From Flammeovirgaceae bacterium (GTDB lineage: Bacteria; Bacteroidota; Bacteroidia; Cytophagales; Cyclobacteriaceae): a DNA stretch of 64,000 bases. The notes under the pieces are model-generated. The model worked only from the letters and a program-made list of their open reading frames with translations. It was not told the DNA's origin and did no database searches. Below, piece after piece: positions 48,060 through 58,306 of this stretch. A program made the translations under genes and the position numbers. The stretch covers positions 124,001 to 188,000 of the forward strand of contig JADJRT010000007.1 of the NCBI GenBank assembly GCA_016712035.1, in the 5' to 3' direction. The first letter of the stretch is position 1, and every line of letters begins with the position of its first letter.

Positions 48060-49249
48060 TAGCCACCTCTAAGGAAGTTAGACTTCTGATTGCTAAATTT
48101 TTATTCCAATTCAATTCGTCCGTAGCAAGATGCAATCCCGGAAAAGCAAGGAACAATTCTTCAAGGGCTATCCTTGATTGTAATTTCCCCAACCAATCAC
48201 CTAAACAAAAATGAATTCCTGAACCAAAAGCGAGGTGCCGGTTTTGTGTACGATTAAGAATTAACTCATCCGGTCTATCAAAAATTTCAGGGTCGCGATT
48301 GGCTGCTCCCAAACAAAGCGTAACTGTACTTCCATTTGGTATGGTTTTTCCATGCACATTCATATCGCACGATGCTATTCTGCCGAGCAATTGTACAGGT
48401 GGATTAAAGCGAAGAAGCTCATCGATTGCTAAATCCCATTCCTGCGAAGAGCGAGCTGCATTAGAGTCTTTTGTCAAATGGTAAACTCCAACACCAATCA
48501 GGCCCGAAGTTGTTTCTTCGCCTGCTGTAAATAGAAAAATGCAAATTGAGATTAGTTCGGCCTCAGAAAGCGGCTCTTGCGATTTTTCGTTCGCTGCGAA
48601 AATTTTATAAAGCAATCCTTCTTCGTGCATTTTCTTTTCTCTCATTGTGATTCTGAAGTACTCGATAAATTCTTTTGATGCATGATGAATGAGCACCAGG
48701 TCTTTAACCGTTATATAAAGATCAAGGGCCTTAATCAGTTTAAGTGCCAAGTCTTTCAAATACCTATGGTCGGCTGAGTCAATGCCTAAAATGTTGGTCA
48801 TGGTAAGAGCCGGAAGTGCCTGACCAAATTCCTTCACCACGTTAAATTTCTCTTTATTGAATTTTGATATGAGTTCCTTTGCTCCTAAGCGAACAAGATT
48901 CTCAATATCATGATTTACCCACACACCCTGAATAAATTTGCGTACCCGCGTGTGCTGGGGGCGGATTGAGAAAAAGAATGAAATGACTCATCGCCTGAGC
49001 GATTGCTTGAAAATCCATTTCTTGGGTGTTGAGATATTCAACCCCGCGCTTTATCCACGCTAATCGATTGCCAGCCTGATACCGATTGTCTTTTAGAATG
49101 GACTTCACGTCCTCATAACGAGTAATAATCCATTCTTTGGTTTGTGAGAGGTGCACCGAATCGATTTGCTGCAACTTCTTATACATCGGATAGGGATCTG
49201 CAAAATTTGCTTCGTCCCATGGCTTCCAAAGTAAGGTGGTTTTGTTCAT
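48052..49249 (-). CDS. Cytochrome P450, one frameshift
   Basis: Soluble bacterial P450 monooxygenase of about 398 residues. Oxygen-activation helix I is FTAGEETTSGLIG, the K-helix ExxR is in DELLRFNPP, and the haem loop is FGSGIHFCLG with the cysteine ligand. One extra C in the run at 48957-48961 breaks the frame; removing it gives LNPPQHTRVRKFIQGVW, exactly the P450 C-helix region. It resembles P450s acting in secondary metabolism. It lies 12 bp after the TIGR03032-like gene. Redox partners are not in the window. Nearby ACP suggests a carrier-bound substrate, but this is inference. Confidence 0.9.
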
Positions 49250-49261
49250 CTCAATCGAATT

Positions 49262-50378
49262 CTACTCCTTATTATCTTTATTGCTTGGTGCTGTCCAATA
49301 ATTTCCCTGAGGCAAAGTGATTGCCATCAGATGATCTTCTTTATAGTGATTGAGAACTCCAGGCCGTCTGGTTTTTGGAAGCACGCGGACGTCATAGATT
49401 TCCTCTACGCTGTTTTCATACTTGATGTGACCGATCAATCGACCGGTTGATAGTTGAATCACAGCAACTCCGCAGAAGATAGATTCAGACGCAATAGGTA
49501 AGTCACCAAATGCTTTACTGGTTGTACGCAATTTCGAGAGTCCTACGAATATGTAATCTCCAATCTTATCCATACCACGTACAAAACCATTTAGTTTTTG
49601 CACTACATTATATTTTCCACTTTGTACGTCAACTTGAACTATTTCGCCTGATGCTGACAGGAGAACAAAGAATTTATTCTCGTAAAGACGAGGTGAATGT
49701 GGCATAGGCAAGCCATCCAAAATAATCTCCTGGTCCGGGGCATGTATAATTATGCCACCTTTTGCTTTCTTGGCACGCCAGCCTCCGCCAGAATCGGTGT
49801 TACCCAATGCTGTTACGTATTTGATTTCTCCTTGGTCTAATGCCATTCCATTCAAATGGCATTGGTCAGTGGGTTGAAGTGATGAAATGAATTTCGGTTT
49901 CCATATAGGTGAGAAACTAAACTGCTCGTTAATTTTTGAAATACATGAAAATCGGGTGGTTACTCCGATTAAACCAGTATCAGTAAATGCTAAATCATGA
50001 ATGTCAAGTTCACCCGTATAATAAACCGAACGGGGCAAATATAATGCGTCATACGTATTCGGCTGTTTTTGGAAAAGTGGCTGCTAAACCAGGCGTGTTG
50101 GCGAGTACGACTACTTCGCTGCGAGTGGCAATAGCCATTTGCTGATCGCGAATTGCGATACCCATTGGTTTTTTAAAAGACCGTGGCAGTTGAATTAAGG
50201 ATTTTTTATCCGTTGCACTAATGAAAATAACCTTGCCGGCCTGATATGTACTGATTGCCAGCGTGCATCCCAAACTACTCAGTAGTTCGGGTAAACCTTC
50301 AGTGTACGAACATGTAAAGGGGCGAAGTTCTGTATCCATAAAGTATGAATGGTTAAACTTATCAAAAAATTTTCCCAT
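49262..50378 (-). CDS. TIGR03032/DUF4915-like beta-propeller protein, one frameshift
   Basis: A 371-residue cytoplasmic protein after repair, resembling the TIGR03032 (DUF4915) family: LLSSLGCTLAISTYQAGKV near the N-terminus, CHLNGMALDQGEIKYVTALG, GGWRAKKAKGG and LPMPHSPRLYENKFFVL, then VRGMDKIGDYIFVGLSKLR. The repeating strand pattern suggests a propeller. One extra A on the coding strand in the run 50066-50070 breaks it; repair reads PKQPNTYDALYLPRSVYY. No catalytic residues are known to me. It diverges from the APS kinase gene with 20 bp between starts and precedes the P450 gene on the same strand. Confidence 0.78.
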
Positions 50379-50398
50379 TTTAAAGGTTTGTATAGCTT

Positions 50399-50941
50399 AT
50401 GAGGGCTCCAAAAGCAGCTAATAGTACTTCATTAAATGGAACCGTAATTTGGTTTACCGGGCTTTCTGGTGCGGGTAAAACAACCTTGGCTGTAGCGTTA
50501 AAAAAGAAATTGGAAGTAACGGGTCAGGCTGTTTTACGTATTGGATGGAGATCAATTACGCAAAGGGTTAAATTCAGACTTGGGGTTTTCTGATGCAGAT
50601 CGATCGCAAAACATTCGCAGAGCAGCTGAAGTTGCCAGACTTTTTGCAGAAGCTGGCAATTGTGTATTAGCAACTTTCATTTCGCCTTTTGAAGCAGATC
50701 GGAGAATAGCCAGACAGATTATTGGAAACCGTTTCATAGAAGTCTTTGTATCATGCCCTATATCCGTTTGCGAGAAACGAGATGTAAAGGTCTTTATAAA
50801 AAAGCACGTGCCGGAGCGATAACCCAGTTCACAGGTATTGATTCTCCTTATGAAGCACCGGCAGCCCCCGATATAACTATTCCTTCAGCGGAAAAAACCG
50901 TTGAAGAGGCAATTAATATAATATGGGAGAAGTTATTGTAA
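50399..50941 (+). CDS. cysC: Adenylyl-sulfate (APS) kinase, two frameshifts
   Basis: Phosphorylates APS to PAPS, the sulfate donor for sulfotransferases or for sulfate reduction. P-loop is GLSGAGKTTLAV. After removing one extra base near 50540 it continues LDGDQLRKGLNSDLGFS, RRAAEVARLFAEAG and FISPFEADR. After restoring one A near 50787 it reads DVKGLYKKARAG and FTGIDSPYEAP, the substrate lid. The repaired length of 180 residues is normal for a stand-alone CysC. No cysD, cysN or cysH is nearby, which points to a special sulfation use. It ends 3 bp before the antiporter gene. Confidence 0.88.
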
Positions 50942-50944
50942 TTA

Positions 50945-52538
50945 ATGAATAACATAGCCACCATATTATTACTCCTCGCTGTTGTTACGGCTTTGGCACA
51001 AGTAACTGATCGCATTCGTATTCCGTATCCCATTTTATTAGTACTTGCCGGGATTGGAATTGGTCTCGTACCGGGGTTACCTGCAATGAAAGTAGATCCT
51101 GAAGTTGTTTTTCTAATCTTTTTACCGCCCGTGCTTTATGCAGCCGCCTGGAATACTTCCTGGCCGGATTTTAAACAATCGATACGGCCCATCTCATTAT
51201 TAGCAATAGGATGTGTGCTGTTTACAATGGTTATAGTAGCTATTGCAGCACATGAATTTATACCGAATTTTGGCTGGCTCGAGTCATTCGTATTGGGTGC
51301 GATTGTTTCGCCCCCGGATGCGGTAGCGGCTACAGCAGCAACCAAAGGATTGAAAGTACCTAAAAGGATTATTACCATCCTGGAAGGGGAGAGTTTGGTG
51401 AATGATGCCACCGGCCTGATAGCTTACCGGTATGCGATTGCAGCAACCGCCTCAGGCACCTTTATTTTTTTGGTTGGCGGGTATTAACTTTTTTTTACGT
51501 AGCAGTACTTGGTATAATTTTAGGATTGGCCGTGGGGTATCTTTTTTCTGGATTCATAAAATAACTCCAAACAATGCTACTACGGATACTACGTTTACAT
51601 TATTAGCACCCTATGCAGCTTATCTGGTGGCAGAAGAATTTCATGCATCGGGCGTATTAGCGGTTGTAGCTGCCGGTTTATTTTTAAGTCCACGTTCTTC
51701 CGAAGTTTTTTCTAATCAAACCCGAATTCAAGCAGCAGCGGTTTGGGATACGATCATCTTTATTCTTAATGGCGTGATTTTTATTCTGATTGGGTTACAA
51801 CTCCCTATAATTCTTGGGCATATCACCAGTAATACGCTAGGCACCTTATTTTGGTATGGTGCTATTGTTAGTTTGGCAACGGTAGTAGCGCGCATATTAT
51901 GGGTTTATCCAGGGGCATACTTGCCGCGGTGGTTGAGTAAAAGTATTCGCACAAAGGAGACAGATACCAATCTTAGAGGTGTAACCATTATTGCCTGGTC
52001 GGGTATGCGCGGCATCGTTTCGCTTGCCGCAGCATTGGGTTTGCCTTTGATGATTTCTGAAACCAAAGCATTCCCCAATCGCGACCTAATTATCTTCTTA
52101 ACCTTTTGTGTGATTTTCGTTACGCTCGTTTTGCAGGGTATGACCTTGCGGAAATTAATTCAATGGTTAGGTATAAAATTAGATAACCGCCATATTATAG
52201 AGGAAGAAAACTTCCGACTAAAGCTTGCCTCTCAGGTGATTGAGCATATTGAAGAAAACTATTCGCTTGGTTTGAGTGATACTGTTTTGAACCAAATTAA
52301 AACCAAATATGAAATTCGTATTCAACGAATTCGTAAAGATAAGTCGGAGCAAAGTATGACTGCAGAGCAGATTTATGAACTACACCAGATACAATATCAA
52401 CTTATTAGGATGAAACGGAAAGCTATTTTAGCAATGCGTAAGCGAGGCGAAGTTAGCGATGAAGTGGTACGTAAGATTGAATATGAGCTGGATTTGGAGG
52501 AAGCAAGATTAGCCTTGGATCATCATTCGCAAGGCTAA
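50945..52538 (+). CDS. Na+/H+ antiporter of the CPA1 (NhaP-like) family, three frameshifts
   Basis: Inner-membrane cation/proton antiporter with about 12 membrane helices and a cytoplasmic C-terminal region rich in charged helices. Diagnostic segments are FLPPVLYAAAW, the ion-site GAIVSPPDAVAATA, LEGESLVNDATGL, and ARILWVYPGAYLPRW with IIAWSGMRGIVSLAAALGLP. Extra T residues in the runs near 51466-51472 and 51488-51495 and a missing A near 51562 break the frame. Repair gives FWLAGINFFYVAVLG and SGFIKITPNN. The repaired length is 530 residues. It is likely co-transcribed with cysC. Confidence 0.88.
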
Positions 52539-52549
52539 TCTCCTGAGTC

Positions 52550-53341
52550 TTATAGTTTTCGCAACCAGATATTTCTGAATTGAGTTTTATTGCCATGATC
52601 CTGTAAAGAGATTACATCGTCACCATGTGAGGAAGGATAATTATGCAACCCGATGTATAAGGTAAGCCCATTAATAGTAGTGTTGTTTTGAACTACTACG
52701 CCATTATGCAGTACCGTTATCCGGGCCGGAGCGTCCAGTCCACCTTCTTCTTTGAATCGGGGTGCTGTATAGATCACATCATACGAATTCCACTCCAGCG
52801 GACCACGCATAACGTTTACAAGAGGCGCATGGTCTTTGTAGATACTGCCGGCCTGTCCGTTTCTATAAGTGCGATTGTTATAAGAATCAAGAATTTGCAG
52901 TTCATACCGATTCTGAAAGAACACCCCGCTGTTGCCACGGCCTTGGCCAACATTTTCAACTAAATCGGGGGCGCTAAATTCAATGTGCAATTGGCAATCG
53001 CCAAATTTCATTTTGGTTTGAATTCCACCTGAGCCCGGAACAACTTCCATGTGATCGTTATTTACAATTTTCCAAGGGGCAGGTTTGCTAGCATCTTTCT
53101 GACTTACCCATTGGTCAAGATTTTTCCCATTAAATAATATAATAGCATCAGAGGGAGCATCGCCCAACATTTTAGCTGGTGTAATTACCTTAACTTCTGG
53201 CTCCCAGATTTCAGTCATTTCTGGTTTCATGGGCATAGGCGAAACCTCTGGTGGGGTACTAGGATAACCCTGGCCTAATGCCTGTATAGCGCTAATTAAA
53301 GTAAGTGCTATAATGCTTGTCCACCTTGCGTTTGATTTCAT
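52550..53341 (-). CDS. DUF1080 (3-keto-disaccharide hydrolase-like) exported protein
   Basis: A secreted concanavalin-like beta-sandwich of 263 residues. The signal peptide is followed by PSDAIILFNGKNLDQWVSQ, the standard DUF1080 opening, then DCQLHIEFSAP, GNSGVFFQNRYELQILDSY and WNSYDVIYTAP. Family members are annotated as 3-keto-glycoside hydrolases; activity here is inferred. The gene follows the MFS transporter by 11 bp, so the transporter may import its product. Intact. Confidence 0.9.
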   Translation of the reverse strand: MKSNARWTSIIALTLISAIQALGQGYPSTPPEVSPMPMKPEMTEIWEPEVKVITPAKMLGDAPSDAIILFNGKNLDQWVSQKDASKPAPWKIVNNDHMEVVPGSGGIQTKMKFGDCQLHIEFSAPDLVENVGQGRGNSGVFFQNRYELQILDSYNNRTYRNGQAGSIYKDHAPLVNVMRGPLEWNSYDVIYTAPRFKEEGGLDAPARITVLHNGVVVQNNTTINGLTLYIGLHNYPSSHGDDVISLQDHGNKTQFRNIWLRKL

Positions 53342-53352
53342 AGTAAGTTCTT

Positions 53353-54522
53353 TTAAGTATATTTTTCTGTTCTAAACATCAAAGCCAAGATACCAAGTAT
53401 CGGACCAATAGCCAAGGCCATGTAAATTTTTTGTGTATTTAGAACGGATATTAAAACACCCATGAGTTGGATACTTATGATTGTAACCGCGAAACCTATA
53501 CTGTTTACAATTGTCCAAGCGGTTCCGCGCGATTCTTCAGGCGCATGTTGTGCAACTCATGTAGAAAACAAAGGTGAGTCGGCTATAACAACAAGTCCCC
53601 AAAAGAAAAGAAAGATCAGAAGAACATAAACAGAATCTTGCGTTAAAAACAACGGTGATAGGAGGCAACAAATTCCTGACAAAGACAATGAAAGTGTGGC
53701 CAGTGTTTTAGCCTTATAAATCTGCGAAAGCAATCCACTAATAACACATGCTAGCCCACCGGAGGCTATGATTAGAAAAGAAAACAGGGGCACGTTAAGG
53801 TTGATCATTGAATTTTGACTTTTCCATGTAACGAGCATAACGGGTACAAAAGCCCAAAACGTATATAACTCCCACATATGGCCAAAGTAGCCAAAGGCAG
53901 CTGATCGGAATTGCCATTTTTTAAACCCCGCGAGAAAAGCAGTAAGGGATAATGACTTGCCTGGTTTGCGATGTGGACCATCGGGAACAAACAAAATCAT
54001 CATAACCCCTCCAACCAACGACAGGGTAGAAGTAGCAAAGATGACATAACGCCAGGGAAATTCTGCCGTTAGGCTCTTTAACAAGTGAGGAAACGCAGTA
54101 CCAACCACCAGCGCACCAACTAAAAAACCAAGGGACTTGCCGAGTCCTTTCTGGAAATGATCAGAGGCAATCTTCATCCCGACAGGATAGATGCCCGCCA
54201 GAAAGAAACCTGTTAAAAAACGAGCACCTAAAAGAGCCGATGTTGGAATTCCATAAATACATATGGCAAGATTGAATGCTGCAGCTATCAAAGAGCTAAC
54301 AAAGAAGACTCGGGAGGGAGAAAATCGATCGGCAATCGTGAGGAGTGCAAACACTAAGGTGCCTGTAATAAAGCCAAATTGAACTGCACTGGTTAGATGA
54401 GAGAGGAAGTTGGAGTCAACATTTAAATCTATAATAATGTCAGGGAGAATGGCGTTGCCCGCAAACCACAAAGAGGTGCATAAAAACTGAGCGAGTACGA
54501 TAACAAAAAGAACTCGTTTCAT
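53353..54522 (-). CDS. MFS transporter with in-frame stop codon
   Basis: Inner-membrane major facilitator permease with 12 predicted helices, about 389 codons. The open frame from 54522 ends at a TGA (plus strand 53557-53559) after VVIADSPLFST. The same frame then continues VAQHAPEESRGTAWTIVNS and hydrophobic helices 11-12 to a TAA at 53355-53353. Relatives have a leucine at the stop position (SPQFSTLVAQ). The interruption is a substitution, not an indel. As written the protein lacks its last two helices. Substrate unknown; linkage to DUF1080 suggests a sugar derivative. Confidence 0.8.
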
Positions 54523-54590
54523 TTTTGTTTAGTCGCACATTGAACTGACTGAAATTGATTTTTAGAAAGTATTGAAAAAGGGCACTTAGA

Positions 54591-54962
54591 TTACTTTACG
54601 GAAACTAAATCAATGATTCCCTTTAATTCATTTACAGCTTTTGTTTCGGCCTCGCTAACCTTACCATCGGCATGAATGATATCGTACATATCGGCATAGA
54701 TTTTATAACGCTGCGCGAATTTGATATGATCGAAATGTTTAAACGATTCCTTTATGATGTCATGATTTTTTGAGTCATCTATTTTGTTATAGGCAATTAC
54801 GGCCTCATCAAATCTTTTTTTGTGATCACCCTCAATTGGAAAGTGCTTATTCATTTTTTCCAGGATCACCCGCTCTTCATCAGGATGCATGGCTCCATCT
54901 GCAAATGCCATATGCACATATAAATAGAGTACGAAGTCGCTGAATGTTTTATGTATTACCAT
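54591..54962 (-). CDS. TerB-like protein
   Basis: A 123-residue soluble helical protein with two acidic helical repeats (YVHMAFADGAMHPDEERVIL and DMYDIIHADGKVSEAETKAV) of the TerB/tellurite-resistance fold, in which the acidic residues bind metal. No other ter genes are near, so a role in tellurite resistance is not implied. It lies between the groEL terminator and the MFS gene on the same strand. Confidence 0.8.
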   Translation of the reverse strand: MVIHKTFSDFVLYLYVHMAFADGAMHPDEERVILEKMNKHFPIEGDHKKRFDEAVIAYNKIDDSKNHDIIKESFKHFDHIKFAQRYKIYADMYDIIHADGKVSEAETKAVNELKGIIDLVSVK

Positions 54963-54993
54963 AGGTCAACAAGTTGCTGACTTAAAGGTAAAT

Positions 54994-55029
54994 AAAAAAG
55001 GCTTCGCACATGATGCAAAGCCTTTTTTT
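54994..55029 (-). terminator. Terminator after groEL
   Basis: Stem AAAAAAGGCTT (54994-55004) with AAGCCTTTTTT (55018-55028), extended inward by GCA/TGC after one mismatch, tight loop. The A/T flanks provide a U run on either strand; on the minus strand it terminates groEL. Confidence 0.85.
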
Positions 55030-55045
55030 ATTGGATTACAGAAGA

Positions 55046-56674
55046 TTACATCATTCCACCCATTCCGCCACCGTGTGGCATAGCAGGGGCTTCTTTTTCT
55101 TCTGGAATTTCAGAAACAACAGCCTCTGTAGTTAGCAATAAGCCAGCAATAGAAGCAGCGTTTTCAAGCGCCAGACGAGCCACTTTCGTAGGATCGATAA
55201 TACCGGCTGCGAAGAAGTCTTCAAACTTGTTCGTACTGGCATTATAACCGAAGTCTTTCTTGCCATCGCGTACTTTATTTACGATCACAGAACCTTCCTG
55301 GCCTGCATTTTCTGCTATGGTTCTTAAAGGAGACTCAAGCGCCAGGCGTACAATGTTTACACCTGTAGTTTGATCCTCATTATCGGTAACTACATTTTTC
55401 AATGCTTCACTAGCACGAATGTAGGCTACACCACCACCAGGGATAATACCTTCCTGAACGGCAGCACGGGTTGCGTGCAAAGCATCATCAACACGGTCTT
55501 TCTTCTCTTTCATTTCAACTTCGGTAGCTGCTCCAATGTAAAGGATGGCAACACCACCGGAAAGTTTAGCCAAACGCTCTTGTAACTTCTCCTTATCGTA
55601 ATCTGAAGTTGTTACATCAATCTGAGCTTTGATTTGACTTACACGAGCTGTGATTTCATTTTTCTTACCAGCACCATTAACAATAATTGTATTGTCTTTG
55701 TCGATGTTGATCTTTTCAGCACGGCCTAAGTATTCAAGCTTAGCATCTTCCAGCTTCATGCCTGTCTCTTCAGAAATCACTTTACCACCGGTTAATACAG
55801 CAATGTCTTCCAACATAGCCTTTCTGCGATCGCCAAATCCAGGAGCTTTTACAGCAGCCACGCGCAGGGCACCACGAATCTTATTAACAACCAGAGTTGC
55901 CAAGGCTTCGCCTTCCACTTCTTCAGAGATAATCAACAAAGGCTTGCCTGTTTGAGCAGTTGCTTCTAATACAGGAAGTAATTCCTTCATAGAAGAAATC
56001 TTCTTGTCATAGATAAGGACATAAGGGCTCTCAAGTTCAGCCTCCATTTTTTCCGTGTTGGTAACGAAATAAGGAGATAGATATCCGCGATCGAATTGCA
56101 TACCTTCTACCGTTTTTACTTCGGTTTCAGTTCCTTTCGCTTCTTCTACCGTGATAACACCATCCTTGCCTACTTTTTCCATGGCAGTGGCAATCATCTT
56201 TCCAATTTCGGTATCGTTGTTAGACGATATGGTAGCAACTTGCGTAATTTCCTGTGAGCCTTTGATGTTTTTAGATTGCTTATGCAAGTTTTCGATAACT
56301 GCGTCAACGGCTTTATCAATACCACGCTTTAAATCCATTGGGTTTGCACCCGCAGCAACGTTCTTAATGCCATGGCCATAAATTGCCTGAGCAAGAACAG
56401 TAGCTGTGGTTGTTCCGTCACCAGCTGCATCAGCTGTTTTAGAGGCAACTTCTTTTACTAATTGTGCGCCCATGTTTTCGATGGGATCTTTCAAATCGAT
56501 TTCTTTTGCTACCGACACTCCATCTTTAGTAACGGTAGGAGCACCAAATTTTTTATCAAGAATTACGTTGCGTCCCTTAGGACCCAAAGTAACTTTAACA
56601 GCATCTGCCAATTTATCAACGCCTCTCTTTATTCTGTCACGGGCCGCTGTATCGAATGTAATTTCCTTAGCCAT
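55046..56674 (-). CDS. groL: Chaperonin GroEL
   Basis: 60-kDa chaperonin that folds proteins in a GroES-capped double ring. 542 residues, full length. Signature segments are TLGPKGRNVILDKKFGAPTVTKDG, the ATP loop GDGTTTATVLAQ, GIIPGGGVAYIRA and the C-terminal tail GGGMGGMM. It follows groS by 27 bp. Intact, with no frameshift in 1.6 kb. Confidence 0.99.
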   Translation of the reverse strand: MAKEITFDTAARDRIKRGVDKLADAVKVTLGPKGRNVILDKKFGAPTVTKDGVSVAKEIDLKDPIENMGAQLVKEVASKTADAAGDGTTTATVLAQAIYGHGIKNVAAGANPMDLKRGIDKAVDAVIENLHKQSKNIKGSQEITQVATISSNNDTEIGKMIATAMEKVGKDGVITVEEAKGTETEVKTVEGMQFDRGYLSPYFVTNTEKMEAELESPYVLIYDKKISSMKELLPVLEATAQTGKPLLIISEEVEGEALATLVVNKIRGALRVAAVKAPGFGDRRKAMLEDIAVLTGGKVISEETGMKLEDAKLEYLGRAEKINIDKDNTIIVNGAGKKNEITARVSQIKAQIDVTTSDYDKEKLQERLAKLSGGVAILYIGAATEVEMKEKKDRVDDALHATRAAVQEGIIPGGGVAYIRASEALKNVVTDNEDQTTGVNIVRLALESPLRTIAENAGQEGSVIVNKVRDGKKDFGYNASTNKFEDFFAAGIIDPTKVARLALENAASIAGLLLTTEAVVSEIPEEKEAPAMPHGGGMGGMM

Positions 56675-56701
56675 AATATTAATTTAGTATTTAGTTAAAC
56701 A

Positions 56702-56980
56702 TTAAACTGTTCCGAAAATGTCGGAGTTACGCATAATAAGGTATTCTTTGCCATCAATGGTAATTTCAGTACCGGAGTACTTGCCATAAAGCACCTGATC
56801 GCCAACCTTTACTGTTACCGGTTTGTCTTTTAATCCATCGCCCACTGCGATTACTTTACCTTTTTGTGGTTTTTCTTTTGCTGTATCCGGAATGATAAGT
56901 CCGGAAGCTGTTTTTTGTTCTGCCGGAGCAGCTTCTACAAGCACTCGGTCTTCATTTGGTTTGAAATTGATTTTTGCCAT
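56702..56980 (-). CDS. groS: Co-chaperonin GroES
   Basis: Lid of the GroEL chamber, 92 residues. Opening FKPNEDRVLVEAAPAEQKT, mobile loop KTASGLIIPDTAKEKPQKG, and YGKYSGTEITIDGKEYLI. First gene of the groESL operon. No CIRCE inverted repeat was seen upstream. Confidence 0.98.
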   Translation of the reverse strand: MAKINFKPNEDRVLVEAAPAEQKTASGLIIPDTAKEKPQKGKVIAVGDGLKDKPVTVKVGDQVLYGKYSGTEITIDGKEYLIMRNSDIFGTV

Positions 56981-57092
56981 ATTGGATTATAAATTTATAG
57001 TTATACAGTTTTCAACTGACGTTGCACGATGATCGAAATCCGTGCCATTTCATTGATTTTTACCCTTTCTGACACATTTTGATCGATTGGGG

Positions 57093-57102
57093 TGCAAAGA
57101 TG
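57093..57102 (-). promoter_or_regulatory. Candidate groESL promoter -7 element
   Basis: On the minus strand CATCTTTGCA matches the Bacteroidota TAnnTTTG box with one mismatch. It lies 113 nt upstream of groS. A TTG occurs about 22 nt further upstream, slightly far for a -33 box. Confidence 0.4.
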
Positions 57103-57200
57103 GAAAATTTTGTCACACTTGGCGCAACCGTATATAAGCAAAATGGCAGTTTGTCATGAATTTGGATTTTTCGTATACTTAAGAAGTAAATTTATAAGCT

Positions 57201-57918
57201 ATGGATCGACTAAAGGACAATTGGCTTACTGAAGGATTAATTGATTTCGAATACAAGAAGTATCAACTTCTAGCTTACTTTAAAGAAGTAAAAAGCTCGT
57301 TTAATAGGGTTGAATTATATCCTTTCTTGTCAGATCTGGTTTTCCATTACCGGAATCTTGTCTCCCTAAAGGAAAATCATTCCCTGTTACGAGATTCGTT
57401 TCCTAAAGAACTATCGCAAGAAGGTCTTAAAAATCTTGAACTGAACTATAAGCGTATGATCGAAGATGATTTCCTTATGCAGGAAATCGAATCTATCATT
57501 GAGTTTGCGTTACCACAATTTAAAAACTCCCTCGATCAAGGCTCCTACATTTACGAGTTAATTGAATCAAAATGCGAAATAACACCTATTGGGCTAACCC
57601 TCACTTTATGCCAATGAAGGCTATCTATTCGTTAGTCAGCCACCGGAGAAAGAAACCTATATTTATAGATATCAAGTAACAATTTTCGAACAAAGTTCGG
57701 AGACCATGAGGGGCTTAAATACGGTCTACCTCCAAACGGCTAAAAGAACCCTAAGTTCAACTTATGAAAATCTTAAACTCAGTTTAATTAAGGAATATAC
57801 AGAGCTACCCAATCCTTCCGTTTATCTGGTAAAGTCTAAACTCAAAGTTCCCTTTGACCAGACGTTAATGCCGGTGGCTAAAAGATTACTGGTTAAACAA
57901 ATATCAAAAGCTGCATAA
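57201..57918 (+). CDS. Conserved hypothetical protein, one frameshift
   Basis: Cytoplasmic, mostly helical protein of about 238 residues after repair; no signal peptide or catalytic motif. N-terminal part MDRLKDNWLTEGLIDFEYKK and FLSDLVFHYRNLVSLKEN; C-terminal part YIYRYQVTIFEQ and FDQTLMPVAKRLLVKQ. One extra C near 57598 separates the halves; removing it gives IGLTSLYANEGYLFV. I do not recognise the family. It converges on secG across a shared terminator. Confidence 0.65.
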
Positions 57919-57950
57919 AAAAAAGACCCCCGTAATGAGGGTCTCAATTT
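57917..57950. terminator. Bidirectional terminator between 57201 gene and secG
   Basis: AGACCC (57924-57929) pairs with GGGTCT (57939-57944). On the minus strand it is followed by eight T, a strong terminator for secG; on the plus strand by CAATTTTT, weaker. Confidence 0.8.
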
Positions 57951-57965
57951 TTAAAATCTTTGCTA

Positions 57966-58304
57966 TTATTTTGGCTCAGAGGCGGCAGGTGTGGCCGGCT
58001 GCTCTGTTTTCTGAAGATCAATATTTGAACCTTGTTGCTCTTTGGCCCTTTCTAGAATTTCGTCCGTACCTCCAATATTTGGGGTAGCGAAATTGGTGGC
58101 CAATGAAAAGACCATGATGGCAATTGCAAATCCCCAGGTTAATCGCTCAAGCAAATCCCCGGTCTTTTTAACACCAATCATGTTACTAGCGCCCGATCCA
58201 CCAAACTGGCTGGATAGCCCGCCACCTTTTGAATTCTGAGCAAGAACCACCAATACTAATAGTACTGAGCTAAAAATGGCTAAACTGATAAATAAGATAT
58301 ACAT
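57966..58304 (-). CDS. secG: Preprotein translocase subunit SecG
   Basis: Small subunit of the SecYEG channel in the inner membrane, 112 residues. Two membrane helices (MYILFISLAIFSSVLLVLVV and LTWGFAIAIMVFSLATNF) flank the conserved cytosolic loop GGGLSSQFGGSGASNMIGVKK. The C-terminal tail (QQGSNIDLQKTEQPATPAA) is an unstructured extension common in Bacteroidota. It is the last gene of the miaB-lptE-secG run and begins 2 bp after its upstream neighbour. Confidence 0.96.
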   Translation of the reverse strand: MYILFISLAIFSSVLLVLVVLAQNSKGGGLSSQFGGSGASNMIGVKKTGDLLERLTWGFAIAIMVFSLATNFATPNIGGTDEILERAKEQQGSNIDLQKTEQPATPAASEPK

Positions 58305-58306
58305 AA

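Noticed and set aside
54591..54962. Tellurite-resistance locus
   Set aside because: Only one TerB-like protein; no TerC, TerD or other ter genes nearby.
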